Assembly: GCF_047511655.1 (NCBI RefSeq)
Contig: NC_133398.1
Coordinates: 111,678,332 to 111,742,331 of the forward strand
Length of the DNA stretch: 64,000 bases
Reading direction: 5' to 3'
Source of the DNA: Castor canadensis
Taxonomy: Eukaryota; Chordata; Mammalia; Rodentia; Castoridae
Below are positions 21,807 to 34,980 of the stretch, piece after piece (position 1 is the first letter of the stretch; the number at the start of each line of letters is the position of its first letter). The notes beneath the pieces were generated by a model that searched no databases, had not been told where the DNA came from, and saw nothing but the letters and a program-made list of their open reading frames with translations. A program made the position numbers and the translations under genes.

Positions 21807-23088
21807 CATTCTTTTATAGAAATTACATCAACTATATTCACCTTTTTAACTTCTTTCATTTAGTCTCCCTCTTCCATTAGTTACCTCCCCTTCACTTAAC
21901 TCAATTTTCATAATATTTCTTGCATTTTTATTGTGACTTTCTCTCACATATAAGAGAAATAATCCAGTTTTTTATTTATGAACAAGGCTTATTTCACTTA
22001 AAATGATGTCCTCCAACTACATCCATTTATGTTCAAACTAAGTGGTTTCATTCTTCCTAATGATTACAACACCTTCCCCACACACACATTTTCTTAATTC
22101 ATATATATAACCTTCTTTCTTGACTATTCTTATAGCTTGGCTATTGTGATCATTGCTGCAATAAAGATCAGTGTGCAAGTCTTTATTGTATTCTGACTTA
22201 CAATCCTTTGGGTATATCCCTAGGATGGTATTGGAGCAACATATGGCAGTCCTATTTTTCGTTTCTTGAGGCAACTCCCTATTGTTTTCCATAGTGATCG
22301 TACTAGCTTTCATTCCCACCAACAGTGTATGAGGGTTCCTTTCTCCTCACATCCTTGCAAACCTTTGTTGTTGTTTGTGTTCATGATGATAGCCAGTTTA
22401 GCACGAGTGAGGTGAAATCTTTGATTTATATTTCCTTTGTGGCCAGAATGCTGAGTATTTCTTCATGTGCTATTTGGCCACTTGGACTTGCTCCTTTGAA
22501 AAAGATCTTGGCAGTTCATTTGGTCATTTCCTCTTTGGTAACTGATTTTGAGGGGAGATTTTGTTTTATGAGCTTCCTGTATATTCTGGTTATTAATCCC
22601 TTGTCAGATGTATAGTTGGGAAGAAAGAGTATATAATTTTATACCTGTTGGAATGAGCATAAGTAGGGGACTAAGATAGAAAGGAGAAAAACAGAATGTG
22701 TGAACCAATTCAGGTTATAATACATATACATAGGGAGATGTCAGAATGAAATGCCCTGTATAGCTATCTTAAGCACTCATAAATGCATTTTTTTAAAAGC
22801 AGGACAGAAAGATAAAACAAGTCTTATCTGGGGGTTGGTATCAGTGGGAAGCAGGACAGTTTAAGAAAAGGGTGTAGGAGGTTGAATGTAGGGAAACAGT
22901 ATGTATTCAAATAAGAAACAGAAAAATTAGATGTATTGAAACAGTTCCAGGAATGCGGATAGGACGAAATAAAGGAGAATGATGGAGGGGTGAATTCAAG
23001 TATTGTATATTGTAAAAAACTTTTCTAAATGTCAAAGTGTACCCCCATTACAATAATAATATGGTAATAAAAATAAATATAAAATCAA
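21807..23088 (+). mobile_element. Twin-primed L1 (5' part inverted, 3' part sense)
   Basis: 21807-22620 is L1 end-of-ORF2 plus proximal 3'UTR on the minus strand, while 22621-23088 is the distal 3'UTR on the plus strand, ending in an A-rich tail (AATAAAAATAAATATAAAATC). Put in L1 order, the outer end of the inverted part (sense ...AAAGAATGAAT) continues into the start of the sense part (GAGTATATAATTTTATACCTG), as the uninterrupted relative at 57430-58023 (minus strand) shows. This is the known twin-priming product of L1 insertion. Confidence 0.8.
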
Positions 23089-26000
23089 CAACTTGATTTG
23101 TAAGCAAGTAATTGTTATGATATTGTTAAAAATGAAGTAATTTTACTAATGAATTATAGGAAGAAAATATAACCATCAAGCACTGAGGAAAGGGAGCCAT
23201 TATGAAGAGATACTAGAACAGTGAAATATATTGGTATAGAAATGTTAATAAATTACTACTTTTGAAGAAGATAGTGGAAAGAAAGCAACTATTCATTAAA
23301 AAAAGAAAAAAAATCTATTACCCATACTTTCTACAAAAGACAGAAGAATATAGAAGGTGAAAATAAAATAGTCATTGCCACATGCCTGAACAATTATTAA
23401 AGGAAATGACAATGCCTAAGTATAATATACTCAAATTTACATAAAGAAAATCCTATGAGCATCTTCAAAGCCAAAAACTGAGTGGAGATGTGAATTAACA
23501 AGATGTTATAAACTCAATTGTCTTGACAGTGAATGTAAAGGTGAGAAGGGGACCTTGGAAACAGGATCTCAGTGAATTTTCAAGGAAATCCCCTGAGTTT
23601 TTGAAGAGATGCTCAAAGAATCAGGATGGTTCTAACACAGGACCCTGAATTTTCACCACATTTCTGATAGAAATGTACTGAAAAAAGTTAAAGAAACAAA
23701 TGCTTTCAGATATTAAGTGAGAAATCATGATGTGATCAAAGATGTAATGATTGTGCAATTTAACCAACGTTAAGAGAAATACTTTGTACGTGACACAAAA
23801 ATAAATATCATAGCTCTAATTCATCTTGTTAAGCTACATAATGGCTAATAGGCAAAGCAAAGCTTTTTGTGTGATTACTGTCAATTCCTTTATAAAGTAT
23901 TTGAGCCCTAGAACTTTATGTTCATAGACATTTATGTTGCTCTAGAAAATTATCATGGTACTTCTTAAGTGAATAATAATTTGAATCAAACACTATTTTA
24001 TTTCAATATAACTGACTTTTATGTTTTTATGTTAATTTCTTTTTTCTACAAGTATGATTTTTATTAAAACTTTTATAGTTATACATACATTTTTAAAATA
24101 CCAAATTTAATCTTCCAATTTTAAATGATATGTGTTAATATCTAATCTATTTTAGGAAAAGATTATTGTGTTGATACCAAAACATAAATCATGTTCTCGA
24201 TATTTTAGAATAGATTGAACATACTGCATTTTTTATAATTCGTTTGTCTAAGGATAAAGCTGCAGGCTACTTGTAACCTACAAAAAATGAGCAGTGTTCA
24301 TTTCATTTCATGAATTCCAGATAGCTAAGAAAGATGTGGAGACACTAAACTTAACTCTAAACTGTACTGTACCTGTATATTCATTAGCAAACCAAGTAAA
24401 TTTTATAAAGGTTTGTAATAAATGCTGGTATATAGTACATATATTAACACTATCATTCTTATTTCACTAAAGGGATAAAGGAACAAGTTAGTAAAACAAA
24501 AATGCCATGCAGTAAAATTGTCTCTAATACATTTTGAAGTGACACAAAATTTTATAACATTTACTTTCTATTTTGTTTCAGGTATTTTTTGGATCTGTGC
24601 CTTATGATTGCTCTTCCTTTACATATTTATAAAAATCAATAACTTGGATGGAGCAAGAGTATATTGAGGAACTACTTAAGAGTATAGTAGAAAAACAGTA
24701 CAGAAAATCAAATATAAAACAGTGAAAATAACAGAAGACTAAGTGATAAAAATTATACTCCACACATCAGAACAACCATGATGAAAGTTTATATAAAATC
24801 CAGATATTTGCTCCTGTAATTTTAAAAAGTAAGGCTCAATACAAAATGACCTATAAATCAAGGAAGTTTGAACAGAATGTTTCTTAGAAGAGGTTACATA
24901 TTGGCATAGTTTCAGGTAGCTGCTATACACTACGCATATGAATACCACTAGGGCATCTTGAAACTTACAGGATCTTGTGACATGGTAATGAATAAGAAAA
25001 TAAGGATGGTCACATCTTATCTGCATCAAAAAATCACCAGTCTGTCTATGCAATGATACACATAGTAGAAGATGTGACTCAAAAATAAGCTCCTCATAAT
25101 AGATTTTTATAAAGGAAATGTATATGGAGATAAAAAAATAAAAAATTGAAATTTGGGAAGTGACAATATAACATAAAATGTACACGGGAGACAAAATTTT
25201 AAAATTTACCAATGCATATTTAGAGAAGAACAAAATTCAGTCAAATAAATTAATTAACACTACAACACACACAAAATAAATCACAAGATAAAGATGGTGC
25301 AACATAGATATTCTCTATGGTAATTTTCATAAAGGAAAACTTAAACCCAGCAACAATCCAGAAAAAGGGATAAATAATTTTATTGAGAGTGTAAGGAGCT
25401 CACAGAACTCACCAGAAAATCTCCTAAGCAATTGAGAACATGATCTAAGTATAAGAATGGACCAGACCTAGTATAATAAATTTTTACAATGGTGAAAAAA
25501 CTGTACCAAGAAATCAAATAAATGATGCTTTCAAACATTAAGTTATAAATTATTCTGTGGTAAATAAGGTAAAAAAATCAATAAGTTGATGGAGCAGTAC
25601 TCTATTGAGAAGTGTGCATGACAGTACTGTTGTATGAACCATTATGAAAACAAGTCCAAAAACTGTCCAGAGACACTTAGACAAAAATTTTTCTCTTCAC
25701 ATATCAGAATAATCATGAAGAATGTTTATGTATAAATCTAAGTGTTTTCCACTAGAAATATCCATTAGTTCATCAAGGATGAACTCAAAATATCATAGTA
25801 CTCTAGAAAGTGTAACAAAACTGTACTCCATAGAAATAAAAATGATTACAGGGATTTTAGCTGGCTGGTAAACACTATGTTCATGAACTTTATCAGGACA
25901 ACACTGATTTTCTTGGATGTTTGTGACATCACAATGGAGAGAAAATCAAGTAGGCCACAAGATTCTTGTGCCAGGAAATTTCACACTAAATTAATTTTTC

Positions 26001-27238
26001 CACAAAAGGATATATACTATTAAAAGCATAGTCCTTCCCTAAAAACATTTCTCTATTTACAAAAGAACATATGGAGATTAAGCAGAAAATAAAATAATAT
26101 ATATGCAGTGACAAAAATAAAACATTGTAACATTTCCATACATGCTTACAATGTGCCTTACTTTGAATTGCTCCACCAAATCTTCCCCTTTTTTCCATTC
26201 ACCTACTTAAAAAAATCACGTTTCATTGTTTTATTCCATATAAATATATAAATTACATTAGAAATATTGTGGATTGAAAAAAGTAAGCTATTACTCATTT
26301 CAAGGCAGACATACTAGAAGGAAAATTACATATGAGCAACTAGAGGTAAATGAACCATTGTCTCTGCATTCTAAATGAATGCATATTCATATTACATGTT
26401 TGAATAATTATTTAAATTATATTCCAATTTCTAAGGACACTACAGTTAAATTTTCATGAAAGATTTAAGTAAAATCCATTCAGCATAACTAATGTAAAAA
26501 ATGAGTTCAGAGGTAAATAGTTAGGTTTTTATAACCTGGTTTTTATCAATAGTGTGCATGTGTGTGGTTGGGATATTACAGAAATTGAGAAATTCAGAAA
26601 ATTTACCAAGAAATCTCCAAAGAACTTGAGGACATCTTCCAACTGAAAGATTTGTCATGGCCCAAGATATTAAATCTTTACCCAAAGGCTACCACAAATA
26701 TACTGATAAATTCAAAGGAAAACTGTTGTCATATGTTAAGCATTGAATTTTTCTATGATAAAAGAAGTGAAACTATCACTAATTTGAATGGATTGATAAC
26801 ATATTGAGAAATGTGCATGATAACACTGAAATAACAAAAATAATTCCAAAATACAGAAAAAGTTATAATAAATGTCAATTAGTTTTAAATTACTCTAAAT
26901 ATAACAGATTATTCATGAAGAAATTTTATTTGTGAGTCAAAACATACCCTCTGAGACTATCAAGATTCTCCGATCAATAAAAATTGCAACTGACATCTGT
27001 AAGGTATAAAAAAGTGATTGTGGAAATGGTAAATTATTAGAGTGATTTCACTTCACTCTTAAATACTGTACATTAATTGTACCAAGACAATATATAATTT
27101 AGAGACAAATCAGCACTTCCATAAAATTGTCATACCAATTTGGTTTTAAACTTGTAATAGATGTTTGTGCTTAAAAAATTTGTAATACAAATAGGAGAAA
27201 AGGTAAATAGAATACAAATCAGATATTTTCTAAAATAT
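23089..27238 (+). repeat. Degenerate repeat zone S1, main part
   Basis: A-type units are anchored at about 24911 and 25860 (a GCTGGTAAACACTATG-type motif followed by an ACCAGGACAA-type motif). B-type units are anchored at about 23560, 25420 and 26620 (AATCTCCTAAGCAATTGAGAACAT-type, then ATATTAAAT, then a TATTGAGAAGTGTGCATGA motif at about 24650, 25590 and 26800). Spacing of like anchors is about 0.95-1.2 kb, roughly twice the 0.48-kb A-monomer. No open frames. Not recognised as L1, SINE or LTR. Confidence 0.55.
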
Positions 27239-27530
27239 CTTTTTTTATTTTTTTTCTGCTCAAAACTTATTTCTACATAAAAGTTTAGAAAACTCTCATA
27301 TTTGATCTCTGCTTAGCATGACCTGTTTTTCATAATATTACTTGCATTTGTATGAGCAAATGCAACAGATGAGAGAAAACATATGGCTTTTGGCCTTCTG
27401 AATCTAGCTAACTTCACTCAAGATGATGTTATCCAGTGCTATCCATTTACCTGCCAATGGAAAAAATTCATATTTCTTTGTGGATCCAAAAAGTTCTAGT
27501 GTATATAAATACCACATGAAAAACAGAATC
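27239..27530 (-). mobile_element. Old L1 3' end, antisense (left part of a second twin-primed L1)
   Basis: A T-rich run at 27239-27257 is the A-tail. End-of-ORF2 sequence follows on the minus strand up to the motif read as ATGTGGTATTTATA in sense. The element continues, inverted, at 34150-34342, having been split by L1-beta. Confidence 0.75.
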
Positions 27531-27545
27531 AAAACTCCTCAAAAG

Positions 27546-28686
27546 TTCCAAGATGGTGGCTAGATGGAGAAAGCAGATAGCATGAACTCTGTAAAGCAAA
27601 AATCTTGTTGAGATGTTGGAGACACACCTGGCCTGAAAAACCACCAAAAGAACCACAACTCCAACACCCTGAACACCCAGCCCACACATAGCTTCTCCAT
27701 GCCACCTTACACGGAGAAACCAGGAGGGCTCCTTTGCCTCCAGACACCAGTTCATAACATTCTTGGGAGAAACAGACCAGCAGGTGAGCAAATAAGTGGC
27801 ACAGGTGATCCCCACAGCCTCCCTTGTGATAAGCCAACATAGCCCCCTGGACAGTGTGACCCATAACCTGGGAAAAAAAACCTGAACAATAAGCAAGGAA
27901 TTTAAAAGGAAAGGACATGTAGCCAAAAGGGCAAGGTGCCTTGAGCATACTGGAGAAGGGGGAGGGGAAGTCTTCCTAGCAAACGTTAACTAAACAAAGC
28001 CTGCCAGAGAAGGTGGGTGTGACAGCTCCCCAAAGCAAACTTTAATAAATAATGCCTGCAGCAGCAGCTCTCAGAAAGTAGGTGACAAATGAGCCACAGC
28101 CTGAAACAGGGCTGTTAGTGGTTCACAAAACTGTCTCTTAACTCAACCACCTGGCAAGACAATGACACTGCTAATGCTTAAATACCAACACCAGGACTGG
28201 ATGCTGAAAGACAAATACCAGAACTACTAAGACTGAAACATCATTGTATCTGGTCCTGAAATTTTTATTTTTTATAGTTTTATATACCTTTTCTATTTCT
28301 TTGAATTATTTTTTTCTTTCTTCATTTTTATTATTGTTTTTTTCCCTATGTTGAGACAAAAATAAAGCTAATACTCAAATACCAACCAGGACTGAATACT
28401 GAACAATTAACACCAGAGTTATTAAAACTGAAATTTTTATTGAAAAAGATTTTTTCTTTTTCCCTCTTCTTTTTTCTTTTTCTCTTTCTCTCTAACACAT
28501 GTTTAGTTTACTGTTGATTAGTACACTATCTCTCCTTGTTAATTTCTTCAGCTCTCTATTTTTTCTTTTTTTCTTTTCTTTCTTTTTCTTCTTACTCTTC
28601 CATTGTAGATATCATTACCTTTAATATTACAAGCTAGATTATACTAAATTATAAACAGTCCAGGGACAGTAACAGCACCAAGTGGA
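27546..28686 (+). promoter_or_regulatory. L1-beta 5'UTR with a 197-base tandem duplication
   Basis: L1 5'UTRs carry the internal RNA polymerase II promoter. This one starts with a CAAGATGGTGGC motif near 27549-27560 (candidate YY1 site). It contains two units of 197-base period: GCTAATGCTTAAATACCAAC at 28170 and GCTAATACTCAAATACCAAC at 28367. It ends in long C/T tracts (28260-28350 and 28440-28610) before ORF1. The sequence is unlike the 5'UTRs at 13603-14476 and 40560-42015 apart from the pyrimidine tracts. Confidence 0.7.
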
Positions 28687-29795
28687 ATGAAGGGAAGAAG
28701 GAAAAAGGATGAAACCATTTCCCCCCAATAACAAATTAGTACAGGAACTAGAGGGATTTAAAGAAAACTGATACCCAGATTCAGACTCTAGTCAAAGAAA
28801 GAGAAACTATACCAAGGAACACAACAAAGCCCACAAGAACTACTTGAAAGAAGAAATCCTGCAGGTAATCAATGAGAATTTCACAGAGATTACACTGGAT
28901 ATGGTCAACCAAAATGTAGAGGAGACACTCAAGAAATTCCAGGACAACAAAAATAAAGAATATGAGAAAGCATGAGAACAAATAAAAGAAACAATAGAAG
29001 CCCTGAATAAACACCAAAGTTAAAAAAAGAATACCATAAATAGATAAAAGAATTCAGGTTGAAAATTTACAATACTAAAGAGGAAGTGACCCATGATATT
29101 GAAAACCTCAGAAAAAAATATCAAAACAGAAATGTAAAACAAAATGGAAGGCCACACCAGAAGACTAGAGCAAGCAGAAGACAGAATCTCAGAACTCGAA
29201 AATGAAATATTAAATAAATGAAAACTGAAGAACTACTAGTCAGACAACTCAAGTACTGTGAAAGGAATATGCAAGAATGCACCAACTCAATCAAAGACAA
29301 ACCCGAGAATCACGGGCGTTGAAGGAGAAGTGCAAGCAAAAGTATTTTCTAACATATTCAACAAAATAAACACAGAAAATCACCCACATCTAGAGAATAC
29401 TATGCCCACTCAGGAAGCCTCCAGGACACCAAACAAACTTGACCAAAATAGAACCACCCCATGACATATTATCATTAAAACAACAACCACAGAGTATGGA
29501 GAAAGAATATTGAAGGTTGTAAGAGAGGAAAAAAGAAATAACACACAAAGGTAAACCCATCAAAACCACAGCAGATTTCTCAAAGGATAACTTAAAAGCA
29601 AGAAGATAATGGAGTGAGGTGTTCCAGGCACTGAATGAAAATAACTTCAACCCTGGAATACTCTACCCAGCAAAACTATCATTCAAAATAGATAGAGCAA
29701 TAAAAGTCTTCCATGATAAGCAGAAACTACAACAACATATGACCAGAAAGCCACCATTACAAAACATTCTTCAAGAAATTCTGCACACAAAGTGA
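28687..29795 (+). pseudogene. L1-beta ORF1 remnant (ORF1p)
   Basis: The start MKGRRKKDE at 28687 aligns with the L1-alpha ORF1 start. The end reads LQEILHTK with TGA at 29793-29795. The span equals about 369 codons, normal for rodent ORF1p. A stop comes within the first 20 codons, and several later stops and frameshifts occur. Recognised ORF1 stretches include the RLEQAEDRISELENEI-like coiled coil near 29165-29210 and the RRYNFQPWNTL-type end near 29640-29670 (read here as NFNPGILYPAKLS). ORF1p normally coats L1 RNA. Confidence 0.85.
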
Positions 29796-29917
29796 AAGCA
29801 AACAAAATCATGAAATGTCAGACATTATCAAACCACAGGAGAAGAAAAGGCAAGAAAGTAGAGAGTAACATCGATTTAGCTGCACACAATCAAACCCTTA
29901 AAAACTAAGACAATTAA

Positions 29918-32900
29918 ATAACAGGAACCCCAACATACTATCAATACTAACACTGAATGTTAACAGACTTAATTCCCCCATCAAAAGACACCGTTTGATA
30001 AACTGGATTAAAAAGGAAGATCCAACAATTTGTTGCTTACAGGAGACCTGTTTCATTGACAGAAACAAACTTGGGCTGAGGGTGAAATCCTGGAAGAATA
30101 TTTACCACAAAACAGGCAGAAGTGGAAAAACTAATCTCATACAGTGTAGACTTCAAACCTATATTGATCAAATGAGATATAAAAGGACATTCCATACTAA
30201 TAAAAGAGGAAATACACCAAAAGTAAATAACAATTATCAACCTATACACACTCAACATCAAAGCACCCAATTTCATCAAACATACTCTGAAGGCCCTAAA
30301 AACATATATAAACTCAATCACAGTGGTAGTGGGGGATTTTAATACCCCCCCATCACCAATAGATAGGTCATCCAAGCAAAAAATTAATAAAGAAATCCTA
30401 GATCTAAATCATACCATAGATCAAATGGACCTAGCTGATGTCTCCAGAATACTTCATCCAATTTCTACACAATATACATTCTTCTCAGCAGCCCATGGAA
30501 ACTTTTCTAAAACTGATCCTATCCTGGGGTACAAAGCAAGCATCAGCAAATATAAGAAAATAGAAATAATACCATGCATTGTATCTGATCACAATGCATT
30601 AAAACTAGAACTCGACAAATTAATAGCAAGAAATACGCAAACAGTTGGAAACTGAATAACACATTGCCAATGATCAAGAGGTCACTGATGAAATAAAAGA
30701 GGAAATTAAAAGGTTCCTGGAAGTTAATGAAAATGAAAATGACACTTCTGGAACCTGTGGGACACAGCTAAGGCAATCCTGAGAGGACAGTTTATAGCCA
30801 TGAGTGTATATATTAAAAGGACAAAAAGATCTCAAATTTATGATGTAATGCTATGTCTCAAATTGCTAGCAAAACAAGAACAAGCAAAACCCAAAAGAAA
30901 CAGGAGAGAAATAATAAAAATAAGAGCTGAAATCAATTAAATAAAAACAAAACAAAAACATACAAAGAATGAATGAAATAAAATGTTTCCTTAAAAAAAT
31001 AAACACTATTGACAGACCCCTGACAAACCTGACTACAATGAGGAGAGAAAAAACCTAAATCAGTAAAATCAGAAATGTAGAAGGGGAGATGACAACAAAT
31101 ACCACAGAAATCCAGGAAATCATCAGAGACTACTTTGAGAATCTATATCCTAATAAATTTTAAAATCTTGAAGAAAGGGACAGATTTCTATATACTTAGG
31201 ATCATCCAAAATTGAACCAAGAGTACATTAACCAGTTGAATAGATCTATAACACAGAATGAAATTGAAACAGCAATAAAGAGTCTCCCAAAAAATAAAAG
31301 TCCAGAACCTGATGGATTCACTGCTGAATTCTATCAAACGTTTAAAGAAGAAGTAATACCAACTCTCCTTGAACTGTCCCACAAAATAGAAAGGGAAGGA
31401 AAACTGTCTAACTCATTTTACGAAGCCAGTACTACACTCATCCCAAAACCAGACAAAGACACCTCCAAAAAGGAGAACTATATGTCAATCTCTTTAGTGA
31501 ATATTGATGCAAAAATGCTCAATAAAATAATGGCAATCCAAATTAAACAATATATCAGAAAGATCATTTACCATGACCAAGTTGGCTTCATCCCAGGAAT
31601 GCAGGGGTGGTTCAACACATGCAAATCATTAAATGTAATACAGCACATTAATAGAAGCAAAGACAAAAATAATTTGATCATCTTAATAGCTGCAGGGAAG
31701 CCTTCCTCAATATCCAACAACATTTCATGTTAAAAGCTCCAAGAAAAGTAGGAATAGAAGTACCTGAACATTATAAATGTTATATATGACAAACCTACAC
31801 CAAAATCATACTCAGTGGTGAAAAACTGAAGCCATTTCCCCTAAAAACAGGAATGAGACAAGGATTCCCACTATCTCCACTCTTATTCAACATAGAGCAA
31901 TTAGTCTAGAAGGAATAAAAGGAATACAAATAGATAAAGAAATTGTCAAAATATCCCTATTGGCAGATGATATGTTCCTATACCTTAAAACCCCCAAAAA
32001 ACTCTACTCAAAAACTCCTAGACACCATCAACAGTTACAGCAAGGTGGCAGGATACAAAATCAATATACAAAACTCATTAGCTTTTCTATACACTAATAA
32101 TGGACAAACTGAGAAAGAATATATGAAAACAATTCTGTTTACAATAGCCTCAAAAAAGAAAATCAAATACCTAGGAGTAAACTTAACAAAGGATGTGAAT
32201 GACCTCTATAAGGAGAACTATAAACCCCTGAAGAAAGAGATTGAGGAAGACTACAGGAGGTGGAGAGATCTCCTATGCTTATGGATTATAAGAATAAACA
32301 CAATAAAAATGGCTATACTACCAAAAGCAATCTACATATTTAATGAAATTCCCATCAATATCATAATGACTTTCATCACAGAGATTGAAAAATCTAACCT
32401 AAAATTCATTTGGAAACACAAGAGACAGTGTATAGCCAAGGCAATATTCAGCAAATGCACAATGCTGGAGGTATCACAATACCTGATATCAAATTATACT
32501 ACAAAGCAATAGCAATAAAAACAGCAAGTTACTGAGAAAATAACAGACATGAAGAACAGTGGAACAGTATAGAGGACCTGGATATAAATCCACACAACTA
32601 TACCCAACTTATTTTTGACAAAAGTGCCAAAAATATACAATGAAGAAAAGACAGCCTCGTCAACAAATTTGTGGAGAAAAGTGGTCAGCTGTCTGCAAAA
32701 AACTGAAACTAGATCCATGTTTATCACCCTGTACTAGTATCAACTCCAAATGGATCAAGGACGTTAATATCAGACCCCAAACTCTAAAGTTGGTACAGGA
32801 AAGTGTAAGAAATAATTTGGAAGTAATAGATCTAGGCAAGGACTTCCTCAGTAGAACTGCAGCAGCTCAGTAACAGAGAGAAAATATAGACAAGTGAGAC

Positions 32901-33680
32901 TTCATAAAACTAACAAGCTTCTGCACAACAACAGACATGGTGTCTAAACTTAAAAGACCATCCACAGACTGGGAGAAAATATTTGCCAGCTACACATCAG
33001 ACAAAAGACTGATAACCAGAATATATAGGGAACTTAAGAAACTAAACTCTCCCTAAATTAATAAACCAATAAAGAAATGGGCAACTGAACTAAACAGAAT
33101 TTTCTCAGAAGAAGAAATTCAAATGGCCAAAAAACACATGAAAAAATGTTCACCATCTCTAGACAAAAAGGAAATGCAAATCAAAACCACACTAAGATTC
33201 CACCTCACCCCTGTTAGAAGAACCATCATCAAAAACACCAACAACACAACAGGTGTTGGCAAGGATGTGGGAAAAAAGGAACCCTCTTACACTGCTGGTA
33301 GGAATGCAAACTAGTACAACCACTCTGGAAAAAAATTTAGAGGCTTCTTAAAAATCTAAAGATAGACCTGCCATTGATAGAGCAATCCCACTCCTGGGGA
33401 TATACCCAAAGTAATGTGACACAGGTTAATCCAGAGGCATTTGCACACCCGTGTTTATTGCAGCAATATTCACAATAGCCAAGTTATGGAATCAGCCAAG
33501 ATGCCCCATCACTGACAAATGGATTAAGAAAATGTGGTATTTATAAACAATGGAATTCTACTTAGGGATGAAGAAGAATGAAATCTTATCATTCCCAAGT
33601 AAATGAATGGAACAGAAGAATATCATAGCCTGGCTCAGCAGACTGATAATCATATATTTTCCCTCATGTGTGCACTTTAG
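29918..33680 (+). pseudogene. L1-beta ORF2 remnant (endonuclease/reverse transcriptase)
   Basis: The apparent start codon is ATA at 29918 (ITGTPT) instead of ATG. Endonuclease motifs remain: LQETCF near 30037-30054, VVGDFNTPPSPIDRSS near 30324-30371 and the catalytic SDHNAL near 30582-30605. Reverse-transcriptase motifs: a [17 protein letters not shown] stretch near 31288-31338, [12 protein letters not shown] near 31575-31610, and the palm catalytic LLADDMFLY near 31957-31983. The C-terminal region includes CWECRLVQPLW-type sequence near 33295-33325. Frameshifts and stops split it into at least six open pieces. Confidence 0.92.
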
Positions 33681-34149
33681 ATTAAGGGAAAATAAAGCAA
33701 GGTGATTGGATTTTGGCCACATGATAAGGCAAGAGCACACAAGGTAGTCATTAGGATAGGTAAGAAACCCAAAAAACATGATAGCATTTGTTGTCCTTAA
33801 TGCAAAGGAACTAATGCAGAAACTTTAAAGTGACAGAGGCCAATAGAACCAGGGGATCAGGAACTAGAGGAAAAGTTAGTTTGAGAAGAATCAACTTAGA
33901 ATGTAAAACATGTGGACAAGGAAGCAATGCTAGGAATCTCCCTGTATAGCTCTCCTTAACTCAACTAGCAAAAATGCTTTGTCTTCCTTATGCTTATGCC
34001 TTCTCTTCAACAGAAGAGAAGAACTGTTTCTGCCTGGAAGTGAGAGGTAAAGGGGGAGAGAGAGGGGGCTTCGGGAAAAAGGAACACATGGGGGCAGGGA
34101 TGATAAAGGACACAAATATTGTATGCACATATGAATAAATTTTTCAAAA

Positions 34150-34342
34150 AGACTTCAAAAAATAGAAAAAGAACATTCATATGATACAGCAATTTCCCTA
34201 TCAGGAATACACCTAAAGGAATGAAAGTCAGGTTTCAATCAGATTACCTGTAAACCATTGTTTATTGCTGCACTATTCATAGTAGCTAAGCTGTGGAAAC
34301 AGCCATGATGCCACCCCACTACTGGTGAAATGAATTAAGTTA
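34150..34342 (+). mobile_element. Old L1 ORF2 fragment (inverted part of a twin-primed L1)
   Basis: Sense ORF2 sequence from about ATGATACAGCAATTTCCCTA to GGTGAAATGAATTAAG at 34325-34340. In intact L1 the next bases are AAAATGTGG, and this is exactly where the minus-strand piece 27239-27530 starts. The two therefore belong to one older insertion with a 5' inversion, later split by L1-beta. Confidence 0.7.
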
Positions 34343-34980
34343 ATTTTTTGCAAAAATAAATAGAACTACCTGTATTCACTATATCTCTTTTTAGATAATC
34401 AAAATGCACAAAAACCAGTCACTAAAATTTGAAAATGTTAAATACTTGGGTCTATAATATATATTAAGGAAAGTAAATTCCTTGGTTTAGCCTCTTCAAC
34501 TTCCCTGCCAAGTACTTTTATTGATGTTAAATATTATTTCGGAAGTATATTTCTCAAGTATAGTTGAGCTATTTCTCAAGTATAATCTGTGAAACACTGT
34601 TTTTCAAAATTAGTATGGATAACCTAACTAACATTTAAATATTAATAAAAAACATAATTAATCAAACCCAGAGCATGCTACCTTCCTAACACTAAGTTAA
34701 ATCCCAGGTTATAAATGTTTTGATGTCAAGTGTATGAAAGAAATAATATTCATCATATTCTTTTTTGGATGATTTCTGAGCAGATATAAAGACATAAATT
34801 GTTCAATTTTGTTATGCAATAAATTTTAAAAGTTGTTTCAGTATTAATTACTTTTTTTAGGTGTAGCCAAATACCAGTAAGAGATAGCCTTCTTCCATCT
34901 AAAATTATGTAGCACTATCTCATAAATGAGAGTTTTATATACCCATTTGATGTCCTTTTATGGCTGATATTGGCAATTTA
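34343..34980. other. AT-rich intergenic DNA, nothing recognised
   Basis: No gene and no confident repeat was seen. Confidence 0.45.

Larger units (their letters stand above)
27546..34145 (+). mobile_element. Near full-length L1 LINE ('L1-beta'), decayed
   Basis: A 6.6-kb sense-strand L1: 5'UTR about 27546-28686, ORF1 remnant 28687-29795, ORF2 remnant about 29918-33680, 3'UTR with a G-rich tract (about 34035-34095) and end motif GTATGCACATATGAATAAA at 34121-34139. The 5' end begins near TTCCAAGATGGTGGC, resembling the YY1-site start (CAAGATGGC) of primate L1s. A weak target-site duplication may exist (AAAACTCCTCAAAAG at 27531-27545 against AAAAGACTTCAAAAA at 34147-34161). Many stops and frameshifts make it immobile. 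It sits inside an older twin-primed L1. Confidence 0.92.

Noticed and set aside
24739-25233. 164-codon minus-strand open frame with many hydrophobic and aromatic residues
   Set aside because: It falls in the degenerate repeat zone, and the frame is not conserved in other repeat units. AT-rich antisense sequence readily gives such phenylalanine/isoleucine-rich frames.
27468-27948. Overlapping minus-strand open frames of 152 and 139 codons
   Set aside because: They are antisense to the L1-beta 5'UTR start and the old L1 end, in two competing frames. No protein family is recognised.
31212-32512. Open frames of 173 and 189 codons with reverse-transcriptase-like sequence
   Set aside because: They are fragments of L1-beta ORF2 between frameshifts, not a separate reverse transcriptase or defence gene.
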